Source of the DNA: Paenibacillus amylolyticus
GTDB taxonomy: Bacteria; Bacillota; Bacilli; Paenibacillales; Paenibacillaceae
Direction of reading: 5' to 3'
DNA length: 64,000 bases
Assembly (NCBI RefSeq): GCF_003719335.1
Contig: NZ_RIAS01000022.1
Location: 1-64,000, forward strand
The notes beneath the pieces were generated by a model. That model saw only the letters and a list, made by a program, of their open reading frames with translations, was not told where the DNA came from and made no database searches. A program made the translations under genes and the position numbers. Below, piece after piece: positions 16,549 through 26,368 of this stretch (positions within the stretch are counted from its first letter, which is position 1; every line of letters starts with the position of its first letter).

Positions 16549-17415
16549 TCACCCCTCTTTCTTTTCGTTTAAATCCAGGCTGATATCCAAGCTCTCAAAA
16601 GAATAGGTTAACCTGCCAACCGAAATTACATCCACACCCGTTTCCGCAATTCCGCGAATCGTTTCAAGCGATACATTACCGGATGCTTCTACCTTCACAT
16701 GCGGAGCCTGCTCACGGATCAGGGCGACTGCTTCTCGCATCCGATCAGGTCGCATGTTATCCAGCATAATGATATCTGCTCCAGCTTGCAAGGCTTCCTG
16801 TACCTGAGTTATATTTTCCGTTTCAACTTCAATCGTCATCGTATGCGGAATAACTGCCCGTGCTCGCTGAACAGCCTCGGTAATACTGCCTGCACCTTTA
16901 ATATGATTGTCTTTGATCATAACGGCATCATACAGTCCAAACCGATGATTGGCTCCACCACCTACACGTACAGCATACTTTTCTAGCAAGCGATGACCTG
17001 GTGTTGTTTTGCGTGTATCGACAAGTCTGGTCTTCAATCCTTCAAGGGCATCCACGTAGGAACGTGTTCGGGTAGCAACACCCGACATGCGCTGTAACAG
17101 ATTAAGTGCGAGCCGTTCCCCTGTCAGAAGCGAATGTGTACTCCCTTCCACTTCAGCCAGTATGGTGCCAGGAGTAACTGCATCACCGTCATTAACTTTT
17201 GCCGTATAACGAAGCTCTGGATCTACGACTTGAAAAACAAGCTCAGCAACCGTCATGCCTGCAATGACCCCATGATCTTTGGCATGAATCACTGCCTTAG
17301 ATTGGCTGTTTGCCGGAATGGTCACATTCGTTGTGACATCCCCTGCACCTACATCTTCACGTAGCCAGCCTTTAATCGTCTCAATAAGTTCCTCATTGTA
17401 TCCGTTCAGTATCAT
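16549..17415 (-). CDS. nadC: nicotinate-nucleotide pyrophosphorylase (carboxylating)
   Basis: This 288-residue quinolinate phosphoribosyltransferase converts quinolinate and PRPP to nicotinate mononucleotide. RLVDTRKTTPGHRLLEKYAV and GGGANHRFGLYDAVMIKDNH are signature segments. The start at 17415 overlaps the nadB stop as ATGA and is 10 nt from GGAGG; the ATG three codons earlier would be too close to that site. It follows nadA and nadB, so the full aspartate-to-NaMN path is encoded together. Confidence 0.97.
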   Translation of the reverse strand: MILNGYNEELIETIKGWLREDVGAGDVTTNVTIPANSQSKAVIHAKDHGVIAGMTVAELVFQVVDPELRYTAKVNDGDAVTPGTILAEVEGSTHSLLTGERLALNLLQRMSGVATRTRSYVDALEGLKTRLVDTRKTTPGHRLLEKYAVRVGGGANHRFGLYDAVMIKDNHIKGAGSITEAVQRARAVIPHTMTIEVETENITQVQEALQAGADIIMLDNMRPDRMREAVALIREQAPHVKVEASGNVSLETIRGIAETGVDVISVGRLTYSFESLDISLDLNEKKEG

Positions 17416-19049
17416 GACATCCATTCCTCCACAATCGCTTGTTCTCGCTGCTGCAGACTATGCTTCTGCCATATTTTATCGTCCCTTGCCGGGAAGTCCT
17501 CACGGTAGTGTGCTCCACGACTTTCCTCACGGTGCAGCGCTCCGCTGGTTACGAGCCATGCACAAGTCAAAAGATTGGCATACTCCAGTTCTTCCCTTTG
17601 TGTAAGCTTCTGATCAAAAAAAGATAACTCCTGTTGCAATTTATCTATAGCCTGCCTTAGACTGGTTCCATTTCTTCGCAGTCCCACTTGACGAACCATC
17701 ATCTTTTGCAGACGTAAACGTCTTTCGGATACCGGCTTGGAATGTTGTTGTTCTTTTGCACGGTTAGTATTCTTACTTTCCTTACCCAGAGATTTCACAT
17801 CTCTTCCAAGTGAACCTTCGAGTGCCGGTAACGAATGGATACGATCCACGATTCTGCGGCCAAATACAATCGCTTCAGATAAGGAATTGCTCGCTAGTCG
17901 ATTGGCTCCGTGCACTCCGGTAGAGGATACCTCACCACAGGCAAATAAACGGGGGATACTGCTCTCACCACTCAAATCCGTCTTTACTCCGCCCATCATA
18001 TAATGTGCCGCAGGTGCAACTGGAATCCAATCTGTAGTCATGTCGAGACCGTATCGCATGCAAGTTTCGTAAATGGTAGGAAAACGATGTTTCACCATCT
18101 CCGGTCGCTCATGGGTAATGTCGAGGTAAACAAAGATACTGTTTGTCAGTTCCATCTCGCTGACGATTGCTCTAGCTACAATATCACGAGGCGCCAGTTC
18201 AAGCTGGGGATGATATTTCTCCATGAATCGCTCACCCTTCACGTTGCGAAGGTAAGCACCTTCCCCGCGTACTGCTTCAGACACCAGGAAGCGTGGAGCT
18301 CCCGGGTAACATAAGGATGTCGGGTGGAACTGGATAAATTCCATATCACGAACTATAGCCCCCGCACGGTATGCCATAGCTACCCCATCAGCTGTAGCTA
18401 CATCCGGATTCGTCGTATAGCGGTACAACTGTCCTGCCCCGCCTGAGCAAAGCACTGTTGCTTTTGCTTTGACAAACACCTTTGATCCGTCTTCTTTCAG
18501 AATCAGAGCGCCGATACATTCTCCTCGATCCGTAATCAAATCCACCACAAAGTGCTCATCCCAAACGTCAATGCCCGGATGCTCGTGAACCTCAACAGCG
18601 AGCGCTCTTACGATCTCATATCCAGTTGCATCCCCATTGGCATGTAAAATACGGCGGTGGCTGTGCGCACCTTCCTGCGTCAACGCCAACTCGCCGTTCT
18701 CCAGATCAAACAATGTCCCCAGACGAATCAGTTCTCTGACACCGTCCGGGCCCTCATTCACCAATACTTCAACTGCTTCGGATCGGCATAAACCTGCTCC
18801 TGCAACAAGAGTATCTTGCAAGTGGTACGCAGGAGAATCATCCTCAGCAATAACAGCCGCAATCCCGCCCTGCGCATATCTGGTGTTACTCTCAAGTAAA
18901 GACTTCTTCGTAATCATCAGTACAAGATGCTGTTCGCTAGCCTTAATTGCGGTAAACAGGCCAGCAATGCCTGAACCGATCACCAGCACATCGGTCTCCA
19001 CCATCGGCAGCGCAGAGAGGTCAAAATTATATATATATTGCGGTATCAT
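17412..19049 (-). CDS. nadB: L-aspartate oxidase
   Basis: This 545-residue FAD enzyme oxidises L-aspartate to iminoaspartate, the NadA substrate. The N-terminal dinucleotide-binding motif is VLVIGSGIAGLFTAIKA (about residues 22-38). The succinate dehydrogenase-like region includes NTRYAQGGIAAVIAEDDSP, and later MGGVKTDLSG and GVHGANRLASNSLSEA. A charged segment of about 40 residues separates the FAD domain from the C-terminal helical domain. ATG at 19049 is preferred over GTG at 19058, as AGGTG lies 6 nt upstream. Confidence 0.96.
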   Translation of the reverse strand: MIPQYIYNFDLSALPMVETDVLVIGSGIAGLFTAIKASEQHLVLMITKKSLLESNTRYAQGGIAAVIAEDDSPAYHLQDTLVAGAGLCRSEAVEVLVNEGPDGVRELIRLGTLFDLENGELALTQEGAHSHRRILHANGDATGYEIVRALAVEVHEHPGIDVWDEHFVVDLITDRGECIGALILKEDGSKVFVKAKATVLCSGGAGQLYRYTTNPDVATADGVAMAYRAGAIVRDMEFIQFHPTSLCYPGAPRFLVSEAVRGEGAYLRNVKGERFMEKYHPQLELAPRDIVARAIVSEMELTNSIFVYLDITHERPEMVKHRFPTIYETCMRYGLDMTTDWIPVAPAAHYMMGGVKTDLSGESSIPRLFACGEVSSTGVHGANRLASNSLSEAIVFGRRIVDRIHSLPALEGSLGRDVKSLGKESKNTNRAKEQQHSKPVSERRLRLQKMMVRQVGLRRNGTSLRQAIDKLQQELSFFDQKLTQREELEYANLLTCAWLVTSGALHREESRGAHYREDFPARDDKIWQKHSLQQREQAIVEEWMS

Positions 19050-19084
19050 CTTATTCACCTGTCTCGGAGCAAGAGTAACGCATG

Positions 19085-20023
19085 TTACTTCACCAGTAAC
19101 ATGCGCTCTAGTGATTCTCTGGCTTTATCAGCAACAGCCGGTGGAACATAAATCTGCGGTTTCATCGTTTCCAGACATTTAACCAGCTTCTTCAGGTTGT
19201 TGACCTTCATGTTTGGACATACCAGAAACTTGGTTGCAAAATGGAACTGTTTATCCGGACTGTCAAGGCGAAGCTGATATCCTGTGCCATCCTCCGTGCC
19301 GACAATGAATTCCTTAGTGGAGGATTTCTTGCAATATTCCAAGATCGCTGTTGTACTGCCTACAAAGTCACCCATCTCTACAACTTCAGGGCGACATTCC
19401 GGGTGCACCACAAACTCAGCATTTGGATACTTAGCCTTCATCTCAACAACATCTTTTACCGTGAGCATATCGTGTGTATTGCAGTAACCTTCCCAGATGA
19501 TCATCTTTTTGTCGGTGTGCTGCTGCACATAATGTCCTAGGTTTTTGTCCGGTACCCAGATGATTTCCTCTGAATCTACGGACTGGATTACACGAACAGC
19601 ATTCGCTGATGTACAGCAAATATCTGTTTCTGCTTTGATCTCAGCCGAGGAATTAATATAGGTGACTACCTTGGCGTTCGGATGCTTTGCCTTCAGCTTA
19701 CGTAATCCATCCACGTTCACCATATCTGCCATTGGGCAGCCCGCACGTTCATCAGGGATCAAAACGGTTTTGCTAGGAGCCAGAATTTTAGCGCTTTCAC
19801 CCATAAAATGAACACCACAGAATACAATAACATCCGCATCTGTCTGTGCCGCCTTTTGGGCCAGCAGGAAAGAATCTCCACGGAAATCTGCGACTTCCTG
19901 TACTTCATCACGTTGATAATAATGAGCAAGAATAATGGCATTACGTTCCTTCTTGAGTTCCATCAGCCGCTCACGCAGCTCACGATTCATCTCAGCCTTG
20001 CGCTCTAAAGCCAGAGCTTCCAC
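19085..20023 (-). CDS. nadA: quinolinate synthase NadA
   Basis: This 312-residue [4Fe-4S] enzyme condenses iminoaspartate with dihydroxyacetone phosphate to quinolinate. The three cluster cysteines are best matched to VFCGVHFMGESAK, VHPECRPEVVEMGD and the C-terminal LVKCLETMKPQI. ILAHYYQRDEVQEVADFRGD is the conserved N-terminal segment. The start is GTG at 20023 with AAGGAGAGG 7 nt upstream; earlier in-frame starts lack a site. A good promoter lies 100 bp upstream. It heads the nadA-nadB-nadC-coaX transcript. Confidence 0.96.
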   Translation of the reverse strand: MEALALERKAEMNRELRERLMELKKERNAIILAHYYQRDEVQEVADFRGDSFLLAQKAAQTDADVIVFCGVHFMGESAKILAPSKTVLIPDERAGCPMADMVNVDGLRKLKAKHPNAKVVTYINSSAEIKAETDICCTSANAVRVIQSVDSEEIIWVPDKNLGHYVQQHTDKKMIIWEGYCNTHDMLTVKDVVEMKAKYPNAEFVVHPECRPEVVEMGDFVGSTTAILEYCKKSSTKEFIVGTEDGTGYQLRLDSPDKQFHFATKFLVCPNMKVNNLKKLVKCLETMKPQIYVPPAVADKARESLERMLLVK

Positions 20024-20125
20024 CTGTGATCCTCTCCTTATCGGGACAGCGCCAAGCACTGTTTCATGGGCTAACCTATGTCATAATGTTCGCTGGTGAA
20101 ACGAATCACAAGCGGTTTAACAACT

Positions 20126-20154
20126 AATGTACACAACGTTCACGACTCTGTCAA
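20126..20154 (-). promoter_or_regulatory. sigma-A promoter of the nadABC-coaX operon
   Basis: The minus strand has a perfect -35 TTGACA (20149-20154), a 17-bp spacer and -10 TACATT (20126-20131), followed by about 100 bp of leader to the nadA GTG. Confidence 0.65.
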
Positions 20155-20258
20155 TAAATGAAAAAAGGCAGGATATACTGCTCTATCCCCCTTATGCTAT
20201 CTGGTTCGCCATTTAGCTCTTGATTATCTGTTTCTTCTCCACATGAATAAAAACTACA

Positions 20259-20289
20259 AAAAAAGAGAGCCGCATGGGCTCTCTTTTCT
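20259..20289 (-). terminator. terminator of ftsH
   Basis: The minus strand shows AAAGAGAGCC-catgc-GGCTCTCTTTTTTT 30 bp after the ftsH stop. Confidence 0.9.
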
Positions 20290-20319
20290 TTCCGATAACA
20301 TGACCAGGGACCTGACATA

Positions 20320-22362
20320 TTAAGATGTCGGCTTTGTACCGCCATCATTAGGATCGTTGTTCCCTTTATCCAAGTCAGGAGCTTCGTTTGGAATATCTCC
20401 AGCCGGTGGCTCAGACGTTTCATCTTTACCCTGAATGCGTACGCGAACATCGCCGATGTTATCCACGATTGGCTCGCCGCCTTCATTTGGCGTACCTTCT
20501 CCCGAATTGTCTTCGTCTGCTTTTGGTGTCAGGGAACCTGTTTCGATCAATTGCTTGATCTGATCCATTTCCAGTGTCTCCACTTCAAGCAGTGTTTCTG
20601 CGATCAGATGCATCTCTCTCGTATGTTTTGTAAGGAGAGCTTTACACTTCTCATAACAGTCGTTAATAAAACGCTGCATCTCTTGGTCGATCTCATATGC
20701 AATGGAATCCGAGTAATTCTGTTCATGACCGATATCCCGTCCAAGGAATACCTGTCCTTGTGAACTTCCGAATTGCATTGGACCCAGTTTCTCACTCATA
20801 CCGTATTCCATAACCATGCTGCGCACGATACCTGTCGCTTGCTGGAAGTCACTATACGCACCGGTACCGATCTCACCGATAAATAGTTCTTCCGCCACGC
20901 GACCCCCGAGAAGTCCAGTTACCTTATCCAGCAACTCCTGTTTGGTAACGAGCATGCGGTCTTCTTTTGGCAACATGATTACATATCCACCCGCACGTCC
21001 GCGCGGAATGATGGTCACTTTATGTACCATATCAGCATGTTCCAGGAAGTATCCTACAATGGTATGGCCTGCTTCGTGATAAGCAACGATGCGTTTCTCT
21101 CGATCACTGATGACACGGCTTTTCTTCTCCGTACCAACGATGACACGGTCAATCGCCTCATCCACTTCACGCATGGAAATATCTTTTCTGTTACGGCGTG
21201 CTGCGAGCAATGCCGCTTCATTCAGCAAGTTCTCCAGATCTGCACCCGAGAAACCTGTTGTACGCTTCGCAATAATGTCCAGTTTCACATCTTTCGTGAG
21301 TGGTTTGTTACGGGAGTGTACTTTCAGAACAGCTTCACGGCCTTTAACGTCTGGACGATCCACTGTGATTTGACGGTCAAAACGGCCTGGACGCAACAAT
21401 GCAGGGTCCAGAATGTCTGCACGGTTCGTTGCAGCAACGATGATAATACCTTCGTTTGCACCGAATCCGTCCATCTCAACGAGCAATTGGTTAAGGGTTT
21501 GTTCACGTTCATCGTGTCCGCCGCCAAGACCAGCACCACGCTGACGTCCCACTGCATCAATCTCATCAATAAAGATGATACAAGGTGCATTTTTCTTTGC
21601 ATTTTCGAACAAGTCACGGACACGTGATGCACCGACACCGACAAACATTTCGACGAAGTCAGAACCGGAAATGCTGAAGAAAGGTACCCCTGCTTCACCA
21701 GCTACAGCACGAGCGAGCAATGTCTTACCTGTACCTGGAGGACCTACGAGCAATACCCCCTTCGGAATACGTGCCCCAACGGCTGCGAACTTCCGAGGGT
21801 CCTTGAGGAAGTCTACGACTTCAACAAGCTCTTGTTTCTCCTCGTCTGCACCCGCCACATCTTCAAAAGTAACGCGCTTCTTCTCTTCATTGTAGAGGCG
21901 AGCACGACTTTTACCAAAGTTCATTACTTTACCGCCGCCGCCTTGAGCCTGATTAAACAGGAAGAAGAACAGCAGGAACATAATGATCAAAGGAATAAAG
22001 GAAGTCAGCAACGTCAACCAGATGCTGTCACCTTTCATTGGTTCCTGATGATATTCAAATTTGTTAGCTTCACTTGCAGCTACAAGTTCGTTAATTGCCT
22101 CATCCGTAGGAGGAATATACGTTGAGAAATTTTCTGATTTGGCCCCATCAGGTGCTTGTTTGTATCGGCCGGTCACGAGATATGTCTGACCGTTGAATTG
22201 AACAGTCACTTCGGCGATATTATTGGCTTTAACCTCAGCACGAAACTGATCATATCTAGGGTTTTCTATAACATCGTTTCCATCTGTGATAAATCTAACT
22301 AAACCCACCACAACTAAAAAAAGAATCAAATAAAAACCAGAATTCCGGATGAACCGATTCAT
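20320..22362 (-). CDS. ftsH: ATP-dependent zinc metalloprotease FtsH
   Basis: This 680-residue membrane AAA+ protease degrades unassembled membrane proteins and regulatory proteins. Two N-terminal membrane segments (about 8-26 and 111-131) flank an extracytoplasmic domain. The Walker A GPPGTGKT (near 205), Walker B CIIFIDEIDAVGRQ, the second-region-of-homology arginines (DPALLRPGRFDRQI) and the zinc motif HEAGH (near 430) are all intact. The C-terminal 60 residues are acidic, Pro/Gly-rich and longer than in B. subtilis. An excellent site (GAGGAGG) precedes the ATG. A promoter lies 30 bp upstream, although hpt could also read through. Confidence 0.98.
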   Translation of the reverse strand: MNRFIRNSGFYLILFLVVVGLVRFITDGNDVIENPRYDQFRAEVKANNIAEVTVQFNGQTYLVTGRYKQAPDGAKSENFSTYIPPTDEAINELVAASEANKFEYHQEPMKGDSIWLTLLTSFIPLIIMFLLFFFLFNQAQGGGGKVMNFGKSRARLYNEEKKRVTFEDVAGADEEKQELVEVVDFLKDPRKFAAVGARIPKGVLLVGPPGTGKTLLARAVAGEAGVPFFSISGSDFVEMFVGVGASRVRDLFENAKKNAPCIIFIDEIDAVGRQRGAGLGGGHDEREQTLNQLLVEMDGFGANEGIIIVAATNRADILDPALLRPGRFDRQITVDRPDVKGREAVLKVHSRNKPLTKDVKLDIIAKRTTGFSGADLENLLNEAALLAARRNRKDISMREVDEAIDRVIVGTEKKSRVISDREKRIVAYHEAGHTIVGYFLEHADMVHKVTIIPRGRAGGYVIMLPKEDRMLVTKQELLDKVTGLLGGRVAEELFIGEIGTGAYSDFQQATGIVRSMVMEYGMSEKLGPMQFGSSQGQVFLGRDIGHEQNYSDSIAYEIDQEMQRFINDCYEKCKALLTKHTREMHLIAETLLEVETLEMDQIKQLIETGSLTPKADEDNSGEGTPNEGGEPIVDNIGDVRVRIQGKDETSEPPAGDIPNEAPDLDKGNNDPNDGGTKPTS

Positions 22363-22391
22363 CCCCTACCTCCTCTCGAGACACTTTAATT

Positions 22392-22421
22392 ATTTTAACA
22401 TAGCCCGACATGGCTTCTCAA
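22392..22421 (-). promoter_or_regulatory. sigma-A promoter of ftsH
   Basis: The minus strand has TTGAGA (22416-22421), 18 bp, and TAAAAT (22392-22397) between hpt and ftsH. A small hairpin (GGCTTC-tattga-GAAGCC) overlaps the -35 region. Confidence 0.5.
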
Positions 22422-22462
22422 TAGAAGCCAAGAACAGCTCAAGGCTTGGGCCTTACAGGATA

Positions 22463-23002
22463 TTAGCTTGTGTAGATTTCTGGTTTCAAAATCCCGATAT
22501 AAGGCAGATTCCGATAGTGCTCGGCATAATCCAAACCGTATCCCACGATGAAGGCATCAGGGATATCAAAGCCAGTGTAATGAGCTTCCAGTTCCACTTT
22601 GCGGCCGGATGGTTTATCGAACAGTGTAACCACACGGACAGTTTCAGCACCGCGGTTTTCCAAAAGTTCAATTAAATAGCTGAGCGTAAGTCCACTGTCG
22701 ATAATATCTTCGACAATCAGAACTTCACGTCCTTCAACGGATACATCCAGATCCTTGATGATTTTGACAACACCGGATGACTTGGTCGACGCACCATAAC
22801 TGGATACGGCCATAAAATCCATCTCAACCGGTACCGTTATGTTTTTAACCAAATCAGCCATAAATATAAACGCACCTTTGAGCACGCAAATGACCAAAGG
22901 GTTCCGGTTAGCATAATCGGCACTAAGTGTTGCGCCTAATTCCTTAACCTTACTCTGAATTTCTTCTTCACTGATCAATACTTCCTGAATGTCGTTCTGC
23001 AA
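22463..23002 (-). CDS. hpt: hypoxanthine phosphoribosyltransferase
   Basis: This 179-residue purine salvage enzyme forms IMP or GMP from hypoxanthine or guanine and PRPP. The PRPP loop is VLIVEDIIDSGLTLSYL (about residues 93-109), and KSSGVVKIIKDL and GFDIPDAFIVGYGLDYAE are also diagnostic. The start is TTG at 23002 with AGGAGG 9 nt upstream. It lies between tilS and ftsH as in B. subtilis. Confidence 0.97.
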   Translation of the reverse strand: MQNDIQEVLISEEEIQSKVKELGATLSADYANRNPLVICVLKGAFIFMADLVKNITVPVEMDFMAVSSYGASTKSSGVVKIIKDLDVSVEGREVLIVEDIIDSGLTLSYLIELLENRGAETVRVVTLFDKPSGRKVELEAHYTGFDIPDAFIVGYGLDYAEHYRNLPYIGILKPEIYTS

Positions 23003-23054
23003 CTGTGCGAACCTCCTAAGTTATACTATGAAAGCCTTACTTGAACCATAACCA

Positions 23055-24494
23055 CTACCCCTGAATCGCTGAATCGCCTACAGTCATGTACAGGATTGCG
23101 GAAGTGCTCTCCCTGACAGGAGCCATATCGGACCGGCGAACACCCGGTAACCAGATGACATTGCCTGCTCCATCACACACCACAGGAATGCGTGGTCTGA
23201 CAGATGGGGGAATTTTCTCGTCGATGAAAATATTTTTCACCTTTTTGCTTCCGTTTAATCCCATTACCTTCATGGTATCTCCAGGTAACCGTGAACGTAC
23301 GACCAACGGCATCTGAAGCCCATCCGCATCAAATGCGGCTTGATCAGCCGATTCCGGTACATGATAGTTTTCGGGACTCATCGGCGTCAACCGAATATAT
23401 CGGTTAATTTCGGTGAGTGAAAGCTCGTAAGTTCCGCTCCATTGTGCAAGACGATACTCGTAAGATTGACCCTTTACGCTTGTTCGTTGGCCAAAAGAGA
23501 TCCGATCATACTCCCGGGTACAAGTAAGTGTCTGTCCTATATCCAGACTCCAAGTTGTCCCTTCGATCTCCATGACCTTGCGCCGAATAGTTTCAATACG
23601 GGTAAAGTCGACAAAATCACTGTCCAAAGGCAGATAATTCAATATTAGTTTAATCAACCTTCGTTGTAAAGCGACATGTAACTTCAAGAAGGAAGGCACC
23701 TCAAAGGTCTGCCTTCCGCCGTTCACCTGTACTAGACACCTGTATGTGTCATGAGTACTCTGCTCCATGAAATCGTCTTCGTCACCCACAATTTCGGCAA
23801 GTCGATTCAGTGACGGCGTGAGTTGTCCATTATATTGCCCCAAAAAAGGAAGCACATCCAGACGAATCGCATTACGCCGATATTTTCGTTCATCATTGCT
23901 CTTATCACGAAAATAGGTAAAACCCTGTGTATTACAAGCTTCTACAAGGTCCGTCTTGTTTATACGAAGGCATGGACGGATAAGTTCCACATTTTTTTCG
24001 CGGCGTTTGAACTTCATGCCTGCCAGTCCCGAAAGCCCGCTGCCCCGTAGCAAATGAAGCATAACCGTCTCGGCCTGATCATCAGCATGATGAGCCAAAG
24101 CAATGCTTGCTGCACCATACTTATCAGCCACTTCATGCAAGAAGGCATAACGCCGATTACGCGCCGCCTCCTGTGGACCCTGACCTGTTTGTTTCATATA
24201 GGAGGGTATGTCGGCTTTGACCCACTCAAAGGCAAGACCAAGCTGACGTGCCATATCCATCATCTGACGGGCTTCTTCATCCGACTCAGCCCGAAACCCA
24301 TGATGTACGTGGGCACAGATTAATTCAATCGGCACATGTTGCTTGCTAATCTCATGCATGATATGCAAAAAAGCTACCGAATCCGGCCCGCCCGATACAG
24401 CGACGACAATCCGATCTCCGGGAACCCATAACTGATGCTCTTCCGCTGCATCCAGTACGTTATTCACCAGTGTCTCCCAGCGTAAAGCTTCCAT
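23055..24494 (-). CDS. tilS: tRNA(Ile)-lysidine synthetase
   Basis: This 479-residue enzyme modifies C34 of the CAU-anticodon isoleucine tRNA to lysidine, changing codon and amino acid identity. The ATP-pyrophosphatase P-loop VAVSGGPDSVAFLH is at residues 28-41; HHADDQAETVMLHLLRGSGL is the family region. The C-terminal domain contains VVRSRLPGDTMKVMGLNGSK. It is followed by hpt and ftsH and preceded by the kinase gene. The protein is essential in related species. Confidence 0.97.
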   Translation of the reverse strand: MEALRWETLVNNVLDAAEEHQLWVPGDRIVVAVSGGPDSVAFLHIMHEISKQHVPIELICAHVHHGFRAESDEEARQMMDMARQLGLAFEWVKADIPSYMKQTGQGPQEAARNRRYAFLHEVADKYGAASIALAHHADDQAETVMLHLLRGSGLSGLAGMKFKRREKNVELIRPCLRINKTDLVEACNTQGFTYFRDKSNDERKYRRNAIRLDVLPFLGQYNGQLTPSLNRLAEIVGDEDDFMEQSTHDTYRCLVQVNGGRQTFEVPSFLKLHVALQRRLIKLILNYLPLDSDFVDFTRIETIRRKVMEIEGTTWSLDIGQTLTCTREYDRISFGQRTSVKGQSYEYRLAQWSGTYELSLTEINRYIRLTPMSPENYHVPESADQAAFDADGLQMPLVVRSRLPGDTMKVMGLNGSKKVKNIFIDEKIPPSVRPRIPVVCDGAGNVIWLPGVRRSDMAPVRESTSAILYMTVGDSAIQG

Positions 24495-24537
24495 ACCTGT
24501 TCCTCATTCCTTGCGTTATGTATATGCACCCCCAACA

Positions 24538-25485
24538 TCAAAAACGCAGTGCATAGATAAGTACACCGATAAGTAGAATTACCGATAGAGCAAATGCATT
24601 TTTCAGCCATCGCGGTGTGTTGCTTCTGGAACGACGACGCACCTGTGCGGGGCGTGCCATCAATTCCTTCCACGATTTTGCAGCATGGTCTGCATTCGGG
24701 AATTGTCCCCGGAGCGCATCAATGATCCACCCACGAAAAGGGACCAGCCGTTCGCTTTTCTCCACCAACATCACGAGTTGATTCACATTCCGCAATTGCG
24801 GGAGCCCATTTGCAGCCAAAGATTTCAACGCATCCGCTTCTAAGATATGAATCATCAGCAGCGCATAGGCAAACACGTCGTACGTTGCATCTGCGGTTCG
24901 GCTACCAGCATTCCAAAATCCCCGGTCATACCATTCCGTGAATTGTTTAACACTTCGTCCAATGGACGTTACTCCGCCATAATCAATCAGTTCGACATAC
25001 CCGTAATCGGACACGAGTACATTCTGAGGTTTAAGATCGCCAAACACCCAGCCTGCCTGATGTAATTGAGCGAGTCTCTGTAACAATCTTAATCCAACCA
25101 GCAGTGTCCAGTCCGTTCCCTGACGCCGAATGAAATGATGAAGAGCCTCGCCCCGAACGTAGCGCATCACATAAAAAGGAATGTCCCGTCCATGAACGGC
25201 ATAGTCATCCACATCTTTAAGATAGGAAGGAATGCCGCTCTGCCGAAGGGCTTCATGATGACGCTGTAACTGAAATGATTTGAGTACATTAATCTCCGAT
25301 TGCAAATCAACCGGATCAAATCCCATTTTAAGCGCATAATGTTTGCCATTCTCTCCAAGCTGGACGAGGAAAACGACCCCATTGGCGCCTCTGCCCAGCA
25401 ACTTTCGAATCGTATACCGGCTTCGGTTCCATTTTCCCGTAATGACCGTTCCCGGCGGGAAAGAGGCATCAGACAACGTTGTCAC
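24538..25485 (-). CDS. YabT-like serine/threonine protein kinase, membrane anchored
   Basis: This 315-residue protein has an N-terminal kinase domain and one C-terminal membrane helix (last 25 residues). The glycine loop is LLGRGANGVVFLVQ, the VAIK-type lysine is in YALKMG, and the catalytic loop is GDLKPQNVL. The usual HRD is VFGD (Asp kept, His lost), and the DFG triad is DYG. B. subtilis YabT phosphorylates RecA in early spore development and is activated by DNA; the same role is inferred from synteny. The GTG start at 25485 has AGAAGGG upstream; a TTG seven codons earlier is possible. It overlaps the VWA gene by 17 bp. Confidence 0.88.
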   Translation of the reverse strand: MTTLSDASFPPGTVITGKWNRSRYTIRKLLGRGANGVVFLVQLGENGKHYALKMGFDPVDLQSEINVLKSFQLQRHHEALRQSGIPSYLKDVDDYAVHGRDIPFYVMRYVRGEALHHFIRRQGTDWTLLVGLRLLQRLAQLHQAGWVFGDLKPQNVLVSDYGYVELIDYGGVTSIGRSVKQFTEWYDRGFWNAGSRTADATYDVFAYALLMIHILEADALKSLAANGLPQLRNVNQLVMLVEKSERLVPFRGWIIDALRGQFPNADHAAKSWKELMARPAQVRRRSRSNTPRWLKNAFALSVILLIGVLIYALRF

Positions 25486-26221
25486 CGAGCATCCCTTCTC
25501 TTTCAATGCGATAGTTCCCTTCTATTTCCTGCTGTTCCTCCAGTGTACCATAACGGTAAAAATCAATCACCTTCTGAATTGCAGGGCCTGTCGGCGTTGC
25601 CCCCTTTGTCTGCAACCGTCCAAACAAGGAACGAACACGCCCGGGATCATCCGTCCAGTCGATGTCCATTACCGCATCCTCTCCGCTGTGGCGGCCTGGA
25701 AAATGAAATACAGATAACCGACTTTGTCCTACTCGAGCCTGCAGGCTTAACATCAAATCCCGAATCCCTTCTTCTACTGCTGCCAATTTCGGTTTCATAC
25801 TAGCACTGACGTCAATCAGAAGCGTAACCTGCAGAGCAGCATTTTCCGTCAGGTTGTCAATCACTTCCACCACTTGCGAGCGCTGGGATGGCTCCAAATC
25901 CGTTACTGTCTTGGTGCCCTTCTCTCCCAAAATTTGTGTTAACTCTCTATTAACCGCCTGTTGGATGGTCTGAACCACTGTTTTTCTCGTCATCATCTGC
26001 ATCGTGTGGGCAAGCTGTCGTGTGCCTACAATTTGGCTAATACCCCCACCAGCTCTAGCGATATCCTCGATCTCCCGACTACCTAACTCGCCAATCGTAC
26101 CATAATCAATTACACCTACAACATTGACTGTAATACCCTCTTCGCGTGCCTCGGCCGCTGCCAGTACCGGGCTTACCCCCACATTGGAACAACCGTCGGT
26201 GATTAACAAAATTTGTTTCAT
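25469..26221 (-). CDS. von Willebrand factor A domain protein (YabS-like)
   Basis: This 250-residue cytosolic protein carries a VWA-like start (ILLITDGCSNVGVSPV, residues 4-19). A second segment contains a MIDAS-like motif LLIDVSASMKPKLAA near residue 135. There is no signal peptide. B. subtilis yabS and yabT form a sporulation-expressed pair next to spoIIE, and the same order and a 17-bp overlap with the kinase are seen here. The biochemical role is unknown; the pair suggests that the VWA protein works with the kinase. Confidence 0.85.
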   Translation of the reverse strand: MKQILLITDGCSNVGVSPVLAAAEAREEGITVNVVGVIDYGTIGELGSREIEDIARAGGGISQIVGTRQLAHTMQMMTRKTVVQTIQQAVNRELTQILGEKGTKTVTDLEPSQRSQVVEVIDNLTENAALQVTLLIDVSASMKPKLAAVEEGIRDLMLSLQARVGQSRLSVFHFPGRHSGEDAVMDIDWTDDPGRVRSLFGRLQTKGATPTGPAIQKVIDFYRYGTLEEQQEIEGNYRIEREGMLGDNVV

Positions 26222-26368
26222 CCGATATCCCTCCGTTTTTCGTACTCTCCAACTCTATGACTAGCATTGCCAGATTGAAGAGAGTTCAAACGGATCGAGT
26301 TTTTTGGGTCATGGAATGGGTTAGACTATGGATCCAATCCCTGATCATGCGCATCTGCACCCGAGCAC

